The notes under the pieces were generated by a model that was given only the letters and a program-made list of their open reading frames with translations, had not been told where the DNA came from and did not search any database. Positions 45,414-54,972 of a stretch of DNA of 64,000 nt are shown in pieces. This stretch comes from Chryseobacterium sp. IHB B 17019 (GTDB taxonomy: Bacteria; Bacteroidota; Bacteroidia; Flavobacteriales; Weeksellaceae). The translations under genes were made by a program, and so were the position numbers. Position 1 is the stretch's first letter; every line of letters begins with the position of its first letter. The stretch spans positions 2,418,001 to 2,482,000 of the forward strand of contig NZ_CP013293.1 of the NCBI RefSeq assembly GCF_001456155.1, read 5' to 3'.

Positions 45414-45986
45414 TTAAATTTTTGAAACTTTATTATTTTCCAATTTATATTTTTCACCGCTTTCTTCACAAACAGCAATACCTTCTCCATCAAAATTAAG
45501 ACGATGTCCAAACTCACTCATCCACCCCATTTGTCTGGCTGGATTTCCAACAACTAATGCATAATCCGGTACTTCTTTCGTAACAACAGCACCGGCTCCA
45601 ATAAAGGCATATTTACCAATATTATGACCACAAACAATGGTAGCATTAGCACCGATAGAGGCTCCTTGACCTACATGAGTTGTAAGGTATTCATTTTTTC
45701 TGTTAACAGCACTTCTTGGGTTTATTACATTGGTAAAAACCATTGAAGGACCAAGAAAGACATCATCATCACAAGTTACCCCTTCATATATCGAAACATT
45801 ATTCTGGACTTTTACATTTTTTCCTAAAACAACTTTAGGTGAGATGACAACATTTTGTCCGATGTTACATTTTTCTCCTAAAATGCAATCCGGCATAATG
45901 TGTGAAAAGTGCCAAATTTTAGTTCCGGCTCCTATTTCACAGCCTGGATCAATCACTGCTGTTTCGTGTGCAAAGAAATCCGACAT
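45414..45986 (-). CDS. wlbB: UDP-GlcNAc3NA N-acetyltransferase WlbB/WbpD
   Basis: Acetyl-CoA-dependent transferase of 190 residues that acetylates the 3-amino group of UDP-2-acetamido-3-amino-glucuronate. It is a left-handed beta-helix protein with hexapeptide repeats over most of its length, plus 'IWHFSHIMPDC', 'VFTNVINPRSAVNRKNEYL' and 'VGNPARQMGWMSEFG', all typical of WlbB/WbpD. It lies between wlbC and wlbA with small gaps. Confidence 0.93.
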   Translation of the reverse strand: MSDFFAHETAVIDPGCEIGAGTKIWHFSHIMPDCILGEKCNIGQNVVISPKVVLGKNVKVQNNVSIYEGVTCDDDVFLGPSMVFTNVINPRSAVNRKNEYLTTHVGQGASIGANATIVCGHNIGKYAFIGAGAVVTKEVPDYALVVGNPARQMGWMSEFGHRLNFDGEGIAVCEESGEKYKLENNKVSKI

Positions 45987-46010
45987 ATTTTTTTCGTTTA
46001 TTGTTGATGT

Positions 46011-47135
46011 TTAGTTAAAAAAGTTTTTAATTTCAGAGATAACATAATCTGAAACTTCCTGATTGAATTCTGTATGGATAGGAAGAGAAATTACTTCCGA
46101 ACAAAGTTTTTCAGTAATTGGCAATGCAAAATCTTTTTCTACATATTGCTCAAAAGCTTCCTGTTTATACAACGGAAGCGGATAATAAACCATACTTGGA
46201 ATATTCTTTTCTGCTAGATATTTTTGTAATTGATCTCTTTTCCCGTTTTTTACTTTTAAGGTATATTGATGAAAAACATGAGTTGAATTTTTTGCCCTTT
46301 CCGGGATCTGAATTTCAGCTATATCATTAAGGTTTTCATCATAATAGGAAGCCATCCTGTTCCTTGCTGCCGAATAATTGTCAAGATTTTTTAATTTAAC
46401 TTTCAAAACCGCAGCCTGAATGGTATCTAATCTGGAATTGCATCCCAATACTTTATGATAATATTTTTTTTCCTGACCATGATTAGCAATCATTCTAATC
46501 TTAAATGCCAAGTCATCATCATTGGTCATCAAAGCGCCTCCATCACCATAACATCCTAGATTTTTTGATGGGAAAAATGAAGTACATCCGATATGCCCGA
46601 TTGTTCCTGTTTTCTTTACACTTCCGTCTGAAAATGTATAATCCGAACCAATTGCCTGAGCGTTATCCTCAATGACGAACAAATTATGCTTTTTTGCAAA
46701 CTCAAGAATTTTTTCCATGTCTGCACTTTGTCCGTACAGATGTACCGGGACTATTGCTTTTGTATTTGAGGTAATGTATTTTTCTAAATCTTTAAGCTCA
46801 ATATCGAAAGTGTTTTCGTCTACATCCACCATGATTGGCTTTAGCCCTAAAAGCCCAATCACTTCAGCCGTAGCAACATAAGTGAAAGCCGGACAAATAA
46901 CCTCATCTCCGGGCTTTAAATCAAGAGCCATCATTGCAATTTGCAACGCATCAGTTCCGTTTGCACAAGGAATGACATGCTTTACATCTAAATATTTTTC
47001 GAAATTTTGTTGAAATTCCTTTACTGCAGGACCGTTTATAAAGGCAGTATTATCAATACATTCCTGAATTCCGGCATCAATTTCTTTTTTTATTTTTTGG
47101 TACTGACTTTGTAAGTCAACCATTTGAACTTTCAT
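46011..47135 (-). CDS. wlbC: UDP-3-keto-GlcNAcA aminotransferase WlbC/WbpE
   Basis: PLP-dependent DegT/DnrJ/EryC1 aminotransferase of 374 residues placing an amino group on C3 from glutamate, which also releases 2-oxoglutarate for WlbA. The PLP Lys is Lys191 in 'TSFFPSKNLGCYGDGG', with 'CANGTDALQIAM' and 'EDNAQAIGSDY'. It opens with 'MKVQMVDLQSQYQKIKKEID', typical of WbpE. It sits directly upstream of wlbB. Confidence 0.92.
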   Translation of the reverse strand: MKVQMVDLQSQYQKIKKEIDAGIQECIDNTAFINGPAVKEFQQNFEKYLDVKHVIPCANGTDALQIAMMALDLKPGDEVICPAFTYVATAEVIGLLGLKPIMVDVDENTFDIELKDLEKYITSNTKAIVPVHLYGQSADMEKILEFAKKHNLFVIEDNAQAIGSDYTFSDGSVKKTGTIGHIGCTSFFPSKNLGCYGDGGALMTNDDDLAFKIRMIANHGQEKKYYHKVLGCNSRLDTIQAAVLKVKLKNLDNYSAARNRMASYYDENLNDIAEIQIPERAKNSTHVFHQYTLKVKNGKRDQLQKYLAEKNIPSMVYYPLPLYKQEAFEQYVEKDFALPITEKLCSEVISLPIHTEFNQEVSDYVISEIKNFFN

Positions 47136-47169
47136 ACAAATATGTTTTTTTTTATCCTAGTGTTTTTTA

Positions 47170-48360
47170 TTAATTTTCTATCAATTCACTTATTTTATTT
47201 CCTATAGACAGACAAGATGTAGCAGCAGGTGAAGGTGCATTTCTTACATGAATAATATTTCCATTTTTTACAATATCAAAATCATCAATCAAGATACCGT
47301 TTCTATCACAGGCTTGAGCTCTTACCCCTGAACCGCCAGTCACAAGATCATCTTCCTGGATTTCCGGTAAAAGTTTTTGCAATGCTTTTGTAAATGCCGC
47401 TTTTGAAAGTGAACGATGAACTTCCCCCAATCCTGTCTTACCATATTTTGCAACAATTTTTCTGAAACCCGGCCATGTCAAAGTTTGCATTGTTTCATTA
47501 AAATCAAAGTCAAAAAACTTATACCCTTCTTTCTTGAAGGCCAGAACAGCATTAGGTCCTGCTTCAATATTCCCGTCTATCATTCTTGTAAAGTGTACTC
47601 CCAAAAATGGAAAATTAGGGTCTGGAACAGGGTAAATAAGATGCTTCACCAAATGTTTTCTTTCATCCTTAATTTTATAATATTCACCTCTGAAGGGAAT
47701 GATAATGACATCATTCTTATCATTGGTCATTTTTGTAATCTTATCAGAATATAATCCTGCACAGGAAATTAATTTCTTTGTCTTAAATTCGGCAGAATCA
47801 GTTGTAACAATAATTTCAGACTGATTATTAATAATATTTTTTACTTCATTATTAAATTTAACCTCTCCACCTAATTCTTCAAAAAGCTCTTTAATTTTTT
47901 TGGCAATTCCCTGATAATCTATAATCCCTGTCTGAGGAACTTTTATGGCTCTTACCCCTTCACAGTGCGGTTCGATTTCACGAAACTCCTCTCTCGAAAG
48001 ATACTTCAGATTCTGAAGTCCATTTTCAACGCCTCTTTTATAAATATTATCTAAAAGTGGCAGCTCTTCCTGCGAGGTTGCTACAATTATTTTTCCGCAA
48101 AGATCGTATCGGATTCCATATTCTTTGGCAAAATTAATAACGGAATTGTATCCTTCTATACAGTTTTTTGCTTTTAAACTACCTGGTTTATAATAAATTC
48201 CACTATGAATCACCCCACTGTTGTGTCCTGACTGATGTAATGACACATCATTTTCTTTTTCTAAAACTAAGATCTTAGAATCAGGATTTTTAAGCTTTGT
48301 CTGATAAGCTGTAGCTAATCCAACCAAACCAGCCCCAACAATTATGATGTCATAGTCCAT
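47170..48360 (-). CDS. L-2-hydroxyglutarate oxidase-like flavoprotein (LhgO family)
   Basis: FAD-dependent oxidoreductase of the DAO/LhgO family. The start chosen is the ATG at 48360 (MDYDIIIVGAGLVGLATAYQ), giving 396 residues and an 8-base gap after wbpA; an ATG at 48405 would overlap that gene. Motifs: the FAD-binding 'VGAGLVGLATA', 'SGHNSGVIHSGIYYKPGS' and 'VTGGSGVRAQACDRNG', as in LhgO, which oxidises 2-hydroxyglutarate to 2-oxoglutarate with electrons going to quinone. Its place between wbpA and wlbC suggests it recycles the 2-hydroxyglutarate made by WlbA-type chemistry. Confidence 0.88.
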   Translation of the reverse strand: MDYDIIIVGAGLVGLATAYQTKLKNPDSKILVLEKENDVSLHQSGHNSGVIHSGIYYKPGSLKAKNCIEGYNSVINFAKEYGIRYDLCGKIIVATSQEELPLLDNIYKRGVENGLQNLKYLSREEFREIEPHCEGVRAIKVPQTGIIDYQGIAKKIKELFEELGGEVKFNNEVKNIINNQSEIIVTTDSAEFKTKKLISCAGLYSDKITKMTNDKNDVIIIPFRGEYYKIKDERKHLVKHLIYPVPDPNFPFLGVHFTRMIDGNIEAGPNAVLAFKKEGYKFFDFDFNETMQTLTWPGFRKIVAKYGKTGLGEVHRSLSKAAFTKALQKLLPEIQEDDLVTGGSGVRAQACDRNGILIDDFDIVKNGNIIHVRNAPSPAATSCLSIGNKISELIEN

Positions 48361-48368
48361 AATCAATT

Positions 48369-49664
48369 CTATAATCTTGCGTCTACCAAATCTCTGTCCA
48401 GACAAGCCTTAGTATCAAAAACTACGGCGTTATCATTCTTCAGGTGATTAAGATTCATCTGAAGGAATTCGTTGTGGGAAACAGCAATAATTATCGAATC
48501 ATATTTTTTCCCTTCAATTAAGGTATCAAGAATATCTACTCCGTATTCGTGCTTTACCTCTTCTTTACTCGCCCAAGGATCATAAATATCTACATTTACT
48601 CCATAATCTTTAAGCTCTTTATAAATATCTATAACTTTGGTATTTCTTACATCGGGGCAATTTTCTTTGAAAGTAACCCCTAAAATCAAAGCTTCGGAAT
48701 CTTTAATTATTCCACCTTTTGCAATAAGAAGCTTTACTACTTTAGACGCAACAAACTTTGCAATCGAATCATTAACACGTCGTCCGGATAAAATCACATC
48801 AGGATGATAGCCCAGTTGTTCTGCTTTATGAGCCAAATAATATGGATCTACAGAGATACAGTGACCTCCAACCAGACCCGGTTTGTATTTTAGGAAGTTA
48901 TATTTTGTTCCTGCTGCTTCTAAAACATCGTTCGTATCAATCCCGATTCTGTCGAAAATCAAGGCTAATTCATTAACGAAAGAAATGTTAACATCACGTT
49001 GTGCATTTTCAATCGCCTTCGATGCTTCGGCTACTTTTAGGCTTGGGGCTTTGTGAGTCCCTGCGGTAATTATTTTTTTATAAAGATTATCCACTTCCTC
49101 TGCAATTGCTTCAGTAGAACCAGATGTTACTTTTTTTACGCTTGTAAGAGTATTTACTTTATCTCCCGGATTGATTCTTTCCGGCGAATATCCTACAAAG
49201 AAATCTTCGTTATACTTTAGCCCGGAATGTTTTTCAAGGACAGGTACACACTCTTCTTCCGTACAGCCAGGGAAAACCGTAGATTCATAAATAACAATAT
49301 CTCCTTTTTTAATAATTTCGCCTAACATTTTTGAAGCAGAAATCAAGGGATTAAGATCCGGAGCATTGTATTTATCAATAGGAGTGGGAACTGTTACAAT
49401 GTAAATATTGGATTCTGCGATATCAGTCAACTCGCTGGATGCTCTGTATCCTATCGCTCCATTACTTTCATTGTATTTTTTTAAGCCGTTATTTAGTTTT
49501 TCTATATCCGCTTCAAGAGTAATGTCATGTCCCTGATTAAGCTGATCAACCCTTTGAGCATTAATATCAAATCCCAAAACAGGGTAATGGCCAGCAAATT
49601 CCAAAGACAAAGGCAGACCTACATAGCCTTGTCCAATAACAGCTATTTTATAAGTTTTCATCAT
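48369..49664 (-). CDS. wbpA: UDP-N-acetylglucosamine 6-dehydrogenase (WbpA family)
   Basis: NAD-dependent nucleotide-sugar dehydrogenase of 431 residues making the UDP-GlcNAcA used by WlbA. Motifs: 'VIGQGYVGLPLSLEFA', 'TVPTPIDKYNAPDL', 'YESTVFPGCTEEECVPVLE' and the catalytic Cys269 in 'GGHCISVDPYYL'. It is of the WbpA/TviB subgroup rather than UDP-glucose dehydrogenase. Its ATG shares a base with the stop of the Wzc-like gene (TAATG), so translation is coupled. Confidence 0.92.
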   Translation of the reverse strand: MMKTYKIAVIGQGYVGLPLSLEFAGHYPVLGFDINAQRVDQLNQGHDITLEADIEKLNNGLKKYNESNGAIGYRASSELTDIAESNIYIVTVPTPIDKYNAPDLNPLISASKMLGEIIKKGDIVIYESTVFPGCTEEECVPVLEKHSGLKYNEDFFVGYSPERINPGDKVNTLTSVKKVTSGSTEAIAEEVDNLYKKIITAGTHKAPSLKVAEASKAIENAQRDVNISFVNELALIFDRIGIDTNDVLEAAGTKYNFLKYKPGLVGGHCISVDPYYLAHKAEQLGYHPDVILSGRRVNDSIAKFVASKVVKLLIAKGGIIKDSEALILGVTFKENCPDVRNTKVIDIYKELKDYGVNVDIYDPWASKEEVKHEYGVDILDTLIEGKKYDSIIIAVSHNEFLQMNLNHLKNDNAVVFDTKACLDRDLVDARL

Positions 49665-52054
49665 TAACTAAGTTTATTTTTAATTTTTTGGAGCCATGTT
49701 TGTTCGTGGTGGCTATTGTATCCATAACCATATTTGTTGCTGTATCCTAAATTTTCTCTGTTTACATCATTCAGAACGAAGCCAACGTTGGTTATTTTCT
49801 TTTGATCAATATTTGTATTTGCAAATTGTAACAATGATTTCTCTGTGTATTTAGACCTTGCAACATAGATTGTAATATCTGCCAATTCTGCAATTAAGAA
49901 TGTATCCGTTACCAGAAGTAATGGTGCAGTATCTAAGATGATGTAGTCGTATCTTGTCTTTAATTCTTCTAAAAGTGCTTCATAGCGCCCGTTGGAAAGT
50001 AATTCCGTAGGATTAGGCGGAATCATACCTGAATAAATTACATCCAAGTTTGGGTTGAATGAAGAAACATGAATTACACTCTCTAATTTTGTCTGGTCAG
50101 AATACAGATATTCCGTAAGGCCGGCAAGCCCTTTCCTTGCAGGATTATATCTTTGTAATTGCGGGTTTCTAATATCTGAACCGATAATAATGACTTTTTT
50201 CTTAGGATTAGCCAATGTTAAAGCTAAATTCACAGAGGTAAACGTTTTTCCTTCTCCTTTCACTGTAGAAGTTACAAACACCACTTTTCCTTTTTTATCC
50301 TTTGAAAGCATAAAATTCATATTGGTAATAAGAATTCTGAATGCTTCTGCCATTGGCGTAACATCATTTACCTTCACGATTTCAGAATCACCCTTCTCAA
50401 GACTTGGCAATTCAGCAATAACAGGTGCGTGGATTAACTTTTCTAGATCATGCTTAGTTTTAACCTTATTATTTAATAATTCTTTTAAATAAATAATTAT
50501 AAATGGTATCAACAATCCTATAACTAATGCTATTAGCAAAATTCTACTTTTCTTCGGTGCTACAGGAAATTCGGATGCAAATGCTTTATCAATTATTCTT
50601 GCTTTAGGAGCCGTGATAGATTGTGCTATTGCTGTTTCCTCTCTTTTTTGAAGAAGTAGTAAATATAAATTTTCTTTTATCTGCTGTTGTCTTTCAATAC
50701 TTCTAAACATCTTTTCGATGGAGGGAAGCTTAGAAATTTTTCCTGAGACCTTATTTTGTTCTCCTACATATTCATTTTTCGCCAGTTCAAGTCCCGTTCT
50801 GTTTCTTTGAAGGCTTTGCATTACAGAAGTACGCATAGAATTGATCTGTTTTGACAAATCTACAACAGCAGGATTCTCGGGAGTTGCAGTTTCCAGAAAT
50901 CTGTTTCTTTGTAATATCAGTTGATTGTATGTTGAAATTCCAGCCGTTGCTTCAGGGTTATTTAAGCCTACATTTGCAGGTAATACCTGATACTGTCCCT
51001 GATTGGATACAAAATTTATCAGAGAGTTTGTAAGCTCCAACTGAGCATCTATATCCAATTGTTTTACTCTTGCAGCAGCTGAGCTCTCAAGATTTATTTT
51101 TGCTTCTGTTTCTATGTCAGTAAGATTGTTTTTTGATTTAAAACTTTCTTTTTGATTTTCTACTTCCCCAAGCTCAACTGAGAGTTTTTTGACCCTATCT
51201 TCAATAAAATCCAAGGTTTTTCTGGATTCTAAATTTTTATCTATAATAGCATCATTATTATAAGCAATAACTAAATTATTAATAATATCCTCTGCTTTTG
51301 CAGTCTGTGGATATTGCATTGATAAGCTAAGAACAGTTGATTCTTTATTAATTAAACTTACATCTAACAATGATTGGAGCTCATTAACTTTTGAATTCAT
51401 TGATGAAAAATGCAATTCTAAAGTATTAAAATCTAAGTTTTTGTAAAGTAATGGATTGAATTTTTTGTTTTTGGTTATAATTATATTAGCAAAAGGAAGT
51501 GCTATTGTTCTTCCAAATGAAGTATTGATTTCCTTTTTTAGTTTTTCCGAATTTATTATTAAGTTATTTCCATTAATTTTCAAATTCAACATATCAATTC
51601 CGGCGTCTGGCTTTTCGTTAATTACGTTGATTTCTATTGGTGAAGATTCTTTATAAAGTTCAACATTTATAAATTTGTTTTTCGCAAAAATACTTGTTTG
51701 CAGGTTTCTTTGTAAAACTACTTCCCGCATTAACTTTTTAGATTTCAGAATTTCTATTTCATTGGCTATACTATTCGTTTTTAATCCACCAAACCCGGAT
51801 AAATCAGGAAGAACACCTAATTCATTAGCTATTGGTGAAGAGGTACTACCCTTAGCATCTTTAATAAGTACAGTAGCATTTATGCTATATATTGAGACCA
51901 TAAACTTTAGCAAAAAATAGCCTATTGCTAAAGCTACAATTGAACTCATGACAAACCATGTCCAATTTCTTAAATATGGCCTCATAATTTCATTAAGATC
52001 AATAGTATTTGAATTATTATTTATTTCAGAACTTGAAGATTGTTGGTTGTCCAT
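49664..52054 (-). CDS. wzc: Wzc-like polysaccharide co-polymerase with tyrosine kinase domain
   Basis: Inner-membrane protein of 796 residues controlling chain length and export. It has an N-terminal Wzz/chain-length domain with a first membrane segment near residues 33-53, a long coiled-coil periplasmic part (about 60-500), a second membrane segment near 515, and a cytoplasmic BY-kinase domain. The kinase has Walker A 'TVKGEGKT' (about 597-604), Walker A' '[12 protein letters not shown]' and Walker B '[10 protein letters not shown]'. The tail has a Tyr cluster ([11 protein letters not shown]) for autophosphorylation. It sits between the wza-like gene and wbpA. Confidence 0.93.
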   Translation of the reverse strand: MDNQQSSSSEINNNSNTIDLNEIMRPYLRNWTWFVMSSIVALAIGYFLLKFMVSIYSINATVLIKDAKGSTSSPIANELGVLPDLSGFGGLKTNSIANEIEILKSKKLMREVVLQRNLQTSIFAKNKFINVELYKESSPIEINVINEKPDAGIDMLNLKINGNNLIINSEKLKKEINTSFGRTIALPFANIIITKNKKFNPLLYKNLDFNTLELHFSSMNSKVNELQSLLDVSLINKESTVLSLSMQYPQTAKAEDIINNLVIAYNNDAIIDKNLESRKTLDFIEDRVKKLSVELGEVENQKESFKSKNNLTDIETEAKINLESSAAARVKQLDIDAQLELTNSLINFVSNQGQYQVLPANVGLNNPEATAGISTYNQLILQRNRFLETATPENPAVVDLSKQINSMRTSVMQSLQRNRTGLELAKNEYVGEQNKVSGKISKLPSIEKMFRSIERQQQIKENLYLLLLQKREETAIAQSITAPKARIIDKAFASEFPVAPKKSRILLIALVIGLLIPFIIIYLKELLNNKVKTKHDLEKLIHAPVIAELPSLEKGDSEIVKVNDVTPMAEAFRILITNMNFMLSKDKKGKVVFVTSTVKGEGKTFTSVNLALTLANPKKKVIIIGSDIRNPQLQRYNPARKGLAGLTEYLYSDQTKLESVIHVSSFNPNLDVIYSGMIPPNPTELLSNGRYEALLEELKTRYDYIILDTAPLLLVTDTFLIAELADITIYVARSKYTEKSLLQFANTNIDQKKITNVGFVLNDVNRENLGYSNKYGYGYNSHHEQTWLQKIKNKLS

Positions 52055-52063
52055 TAATTTTTT

Positions 52064-52888
52064 TTATTTCTTGAATAAACTTACGACTACGGCAATAGCC
52101 GTTACACCTATTGATATTGCTGTTAAATAAAGTCCGGTATTAGGATTTTGTTTTGATGTTAAGTCTTTAGACTTATTAGAAGCTACAATAATAGCATCAC
52201 CTTGCTTTAGATTATAGTATGGAGAGTTGATTAGATTAGCATCATGTAGATTTATCTTACCATGAGTAACTTGTCCGTCTTCTGTTCTTATGATTAAAAT
52301 ATCATCTCTTTTTCCATACATAGTGAGGTCTCCTGCCAGACCTAAAGCATTGAGAATAGTACCTTGTCCGTTAGCAATTGTATAATCGCCCTGCCTGTTT
52401 ACTTCTCCTAGGACCGTTACTTTAAAATTAACAAGCCTTACATTAACAGTCGGATTCATGATATACTTTGTCATTCTATCTCTCAGTTCATCCTTGAATT
52501 CAACTAATGTTTTATTAGAAGTGCTTAATTTTCCTAAAACCGGAAAATCAATATTGCCATTAGAATCTACAATATAAGTAGGTCCGGTCACCGTTACCAC
52601 CCCTTGATTGGGGGTATTTCCTCCTGCACTAGAGTTGGTCTGAACAGCTTCAGATGAAGAATAATTTTGGTTGAATGGTTTTACCACATCCATATCTTTT
52701 GCTGTGATCAAAATGATCAATTGATCGCCGGTTTGGATTGTATTATTCGAGTTTTTAGTAGAGGCATCAATAGCAACCTTCTCTATATTTTGCATATAGT
52801 TGAGGTCATTATTCTGCGCGTTGGGATTAGTTTTACAGGAAACTAATAAAAAAGCTGATATTATTACCAGTGCTTTACCTTTCATCAT
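52064..52888 (-). CDS. wza: Wza-like polysaccharide export lipoprotein
   Basis: The 274-residue product has a lipoprotein signal (lipobox LLVSC, Cys18), a polysaccharide biosynthesis/export domain ('IQTGDQLIILITA', 'YIVDSNGNIDFPVLGKL') and a SLBB-type domain ('FKVTVLGEVNRQGDYTIANG'), ending in a hydrophobic C-terminal segment. It should form the outer-membrane export channel with the Wzc-like protein encoded 9 bases downstream. Two in-frame ATGs (52888 and 52885) are possible starts. A promoter-like box lies 15-22 bases upstream. Confidence 0.92.
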   Translation of the reverse strand: MMKGKALVIISAFLLVSCKTNPNAQNNDLNYMQNIEKVAIDASTKNSNNTIQTGDQLIILITAKDMDVVKPFNQNYSSSEAVQTNSSAGGNTPNQGVVTVTGPTYIVDSNGNIDFPVLGKLSTSNKTLVEFKDELRDRMTKYIMNPTVNVRLVNFKVTVLGEVNRQGDYTIANGQGTILNALGLAGDLTMYGKRDDILIIRTEDGQVTHGKINLHDANLINSPYYNLKQGDAIIVASNKSKDLTSKQNPNTGLYLTAISIGVTAIAVVVSLFKK

Positions 52889-52902
52889 ATTTTAAAATTG
52901 TG

Positions 52903-52910
52903 CAAATATA
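52903..52910 (-). promoter_or_regulatory. Putative internal promoter -7 box before the wza-like gene
   Basis: On the minus strand TATATTTG matches TANNTTTG in the 35-base gap between the WbpM-like and wza-like genes, 15 bases before the start codon. If used, it would give a separate transcript beginning with the export genes. Confidence 0.4.
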
Positions 52911-52923
52911 CATTTATATTTTT

Positions 52924-54852
52924 CTATTTATCCAGTACCTCATAGACGGAATTATTACTCCTGAATTCGGGTACTATTACTTTCAGAATCCGTACTACTT
53001 CTACTTTGTCATGCTTTAAAGAAGCTTTGGTAATAGAATTGACCAGGGCATCTATTTCTGAAAACTCCATAGTAGGATCTTTTGATATCATAATTTTTTC
53101 GTTGTGAGTAGGAAGTGTTTTTGCATCGTCACTCAATAGCTCCTCATATAATTTTTCGCCAGGTCTTAAACCTGTATAAATTATCTTAATATCAATATTA
53201 GGTTCAAAACCTGAAAGTTTTATCATTCTTATTGCCAGATCAAGGATTTTCACGGGTTCTCCCATATCAAATACGAAAATTTCCCCTCCATGTCCCATTG
53301 TTCCGGCTTGCAATACCAATTCACAGGCTTCAGGAATGGTCATAAAATATCTTACGATATCGGGATGAGTAATGGTGACCGGTCCTCCTGCTTCAATTTG
53401 TTTTTTGAAATATGGTATTACGGAACCATTTGATCCTAAAACATTCCCGAATCTTGTGGTGATAAATTTAGTAGTATTTCCTTCTACATTTTGCAATGAT
53501 TGAACGAATAATTCCGCCGCTCGTTTCGAAGCACCCATTACATTGGTAGGGTTTACAGCTTTATCTGTGGAAACCATTACAAACCTGTTTACATGGTATT
53601 TACTTGAAAGTGTGGCAATATTTTTAGATCCTAAAACATTTACTAAAATTCCTTCATGCGGGTTTTCTTCAACCAAAGGAACGTGCTTGTAAGCTGCTGC
53701 ATGATAGACCATTGAGAAATTATACATCTGAAACAACGGTTCTATTCTATGCCTGTTTGAAACATCCGCCAACACAAACTTGAATCTTATATGCGGGAAT
53801 TTTTCCTTCATTTCAAGCTCGATGTCATACAGAGGAGTCTCGGCTTGGTCCAGTACAACAATCAGAGAAGGATTGAATTGTGCTACCTGATGTACAATTT
53901 CGCTTCCGATTGATCCCGCACCTCCTGTTACGAGAATATTTTTATTGAAGTGTCTGCTTTTGATGTCTTCATTAAGAATTTTAATCGGTTTTCTATTCAA
54001 AAGATCCTCGATCTGAAGATTCCTGATAGATCCTCCAAGGTCACTGTCTCTCAGTTTTTGAACAGATGGCGCTTTAAAAATATTGAGGTCTTTTTCCAAA
54101 AACAAATTCACCCAGGAATTCATTTCATCCTTAGACATCATTTCTTTAACAATAATTACCCCGTCAATTAAAAGTTCTTCCTTTGTATTTCTTTCAATTT
54201 TTTCTTTTTCAAAAATAGGTTTTCCTAATAGTGATGCTCTTTTGGAATCCGTTCTCTGCGTCAGAAAACCTACTACATGGTACGGTAAACTTGGATTGTC
54301 CAAAATTGCTCTCGCTATTGCAATAGATTGCTCATCAATACCTAAAACAAGAATTCTTTTTTTCAAAGTACTTCTTCTGTATTCTCTTACAATATGAAAA
54401 AATTCCTTCACATATAACCTGAAGAGAAATAAGCCCATGAAAGAAATGATGAAATAAAGCACCAAATAAGGTGTAAGAATGAATTTCCCACCCGTAATCC
54501 AGAAATAAATAATATTAATTGCCCCTACCATAAACATAGTACAGAAGCAGGATACTAATAATTTGAAAAGATCTATAAAAGTAGAATGCCTGATGATTCC
54601 TGCATATGTTTTGAAAATATACATGAAAATCACATTCGTGAAAATAATGGAAGCAAAGACTATACTTTTGTCCTTGTGATAAATAAAATCTTTCTGGCTG
54701 ATCTTTTCTATGATGTACGTAGAAAGAAATAGCGATATAACCAGAATAATAATATCTATTACTAGAATTATCCATCTGGGAAGATATCTTACATCTGAGA
54801 GATTGACAACATTATCCCCCCCAAATATTTTTTTTCTAAGAGAATTGTACAT
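52924..54852 (-). CDS. Membrane-bound UDP-GlcNAc 4,6-dehydratase (WbpM/PglF family)
   Basis: The 642-residue product has four N-terminal membrane segments (about 25-145), a CoA-binding-like Rossmann linker domain (about 165-285) and a C-terminal SDR domain with 'VTGGAGSIGSEIV' near residue 309, 'YHAAAYKHVPLVEENP', 'STDKAVNPTNVMGASKRAAE' (Met in place of Tyr) and 'RFGNVLGSNGSVIPYFKKQ'. It makes UDP-4-keto-6-deoxy-GlcNAc, the shared precursor for the PglE-like and WbpV-like enzymes of this locus. Confidence 0.92.
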   Translation of the reverse strand: MYNSLRKKIFGGDNVVNLSDVRYLPRWIILVIDIIILVISLFLSTYIIEKISQKDFIYHKDKSIVFASIIFTNVIFMYIFKTYAGIIRHSTFIDLFKLLVSCFCTMFMVGAINIIYFWITGGKFILTPYLVLYFIISFMGLFLFRLYVKEFFHIVREYRRSTLKKRILVLGIDEQSIAIARAILDNPSLPYHVVGFLTQRTDSKRASLLGKPIFEKEKIERNTKEELLIDGVIIVKEMMSKDEMNSWVNLFLEKDLNIFKAPSVQKLRDSDLGGSIRNLQIEDLLNRKPIKILNEDIKSRHFNKNILVTGGAGSIGSEIVHQVAQFNPSLIVVLDQAETPLYDIELEMKEKFPHIRFKFVLADVSNRHRIEPLFQMYNFSMVYHAAAYKHVPLVEENPHEGILVNVLGSKNIATLSSKYHVNRFVMVSTDKAVNPTNVMGASKRAAELFVQSLQNVEGNTTKFITTRFGNVLGSNGSVIPYFKKQIEAGGPVTITHPDIVRYFMTIPEACELVLQAGTMGHGGEIFVFDMGEPVKILDLAIRMIKLSGFEPNIDIKIIYTGLRPGEKLYEELLSDDAKTLPTHNEKIMISKDPTMEFSEIDALVNSITKASLKHDKVEVVRILKVIVPEFRSNNSVYEVLDK

Positions 54853-54926
54853 TGTCTTTACTTGTGTTCATATATAATAAGGTATAACACCTGATGCTCA
54901 TTAAATTACTTTTGATACCGTTCATG

Positions 54927-54934
54927 CAAAATTA
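54927..54934 (-). promoter_or_regulatory. Putative -7 box before the WbpM-like gene
   Basis: On the minus strand TAATTTTG matches TANNTTTG in the 120-base gap between the PglE-like and WbpM-like genes, about 75 bases before the start codon. The -33 part is unclear. Confidence 0.35.
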
Positions 54935-54972
54935 AAATAAAATTTCATCTATACTTAAAATTTAAAATAAAT

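Noticed and set aside
45407..45517. Longer N-terminus for WlbA
   Set aside because: The 37 extra codons lie inside wlbB and in its stop region; the ATG at 45406 gives the canonical Rossmann start.
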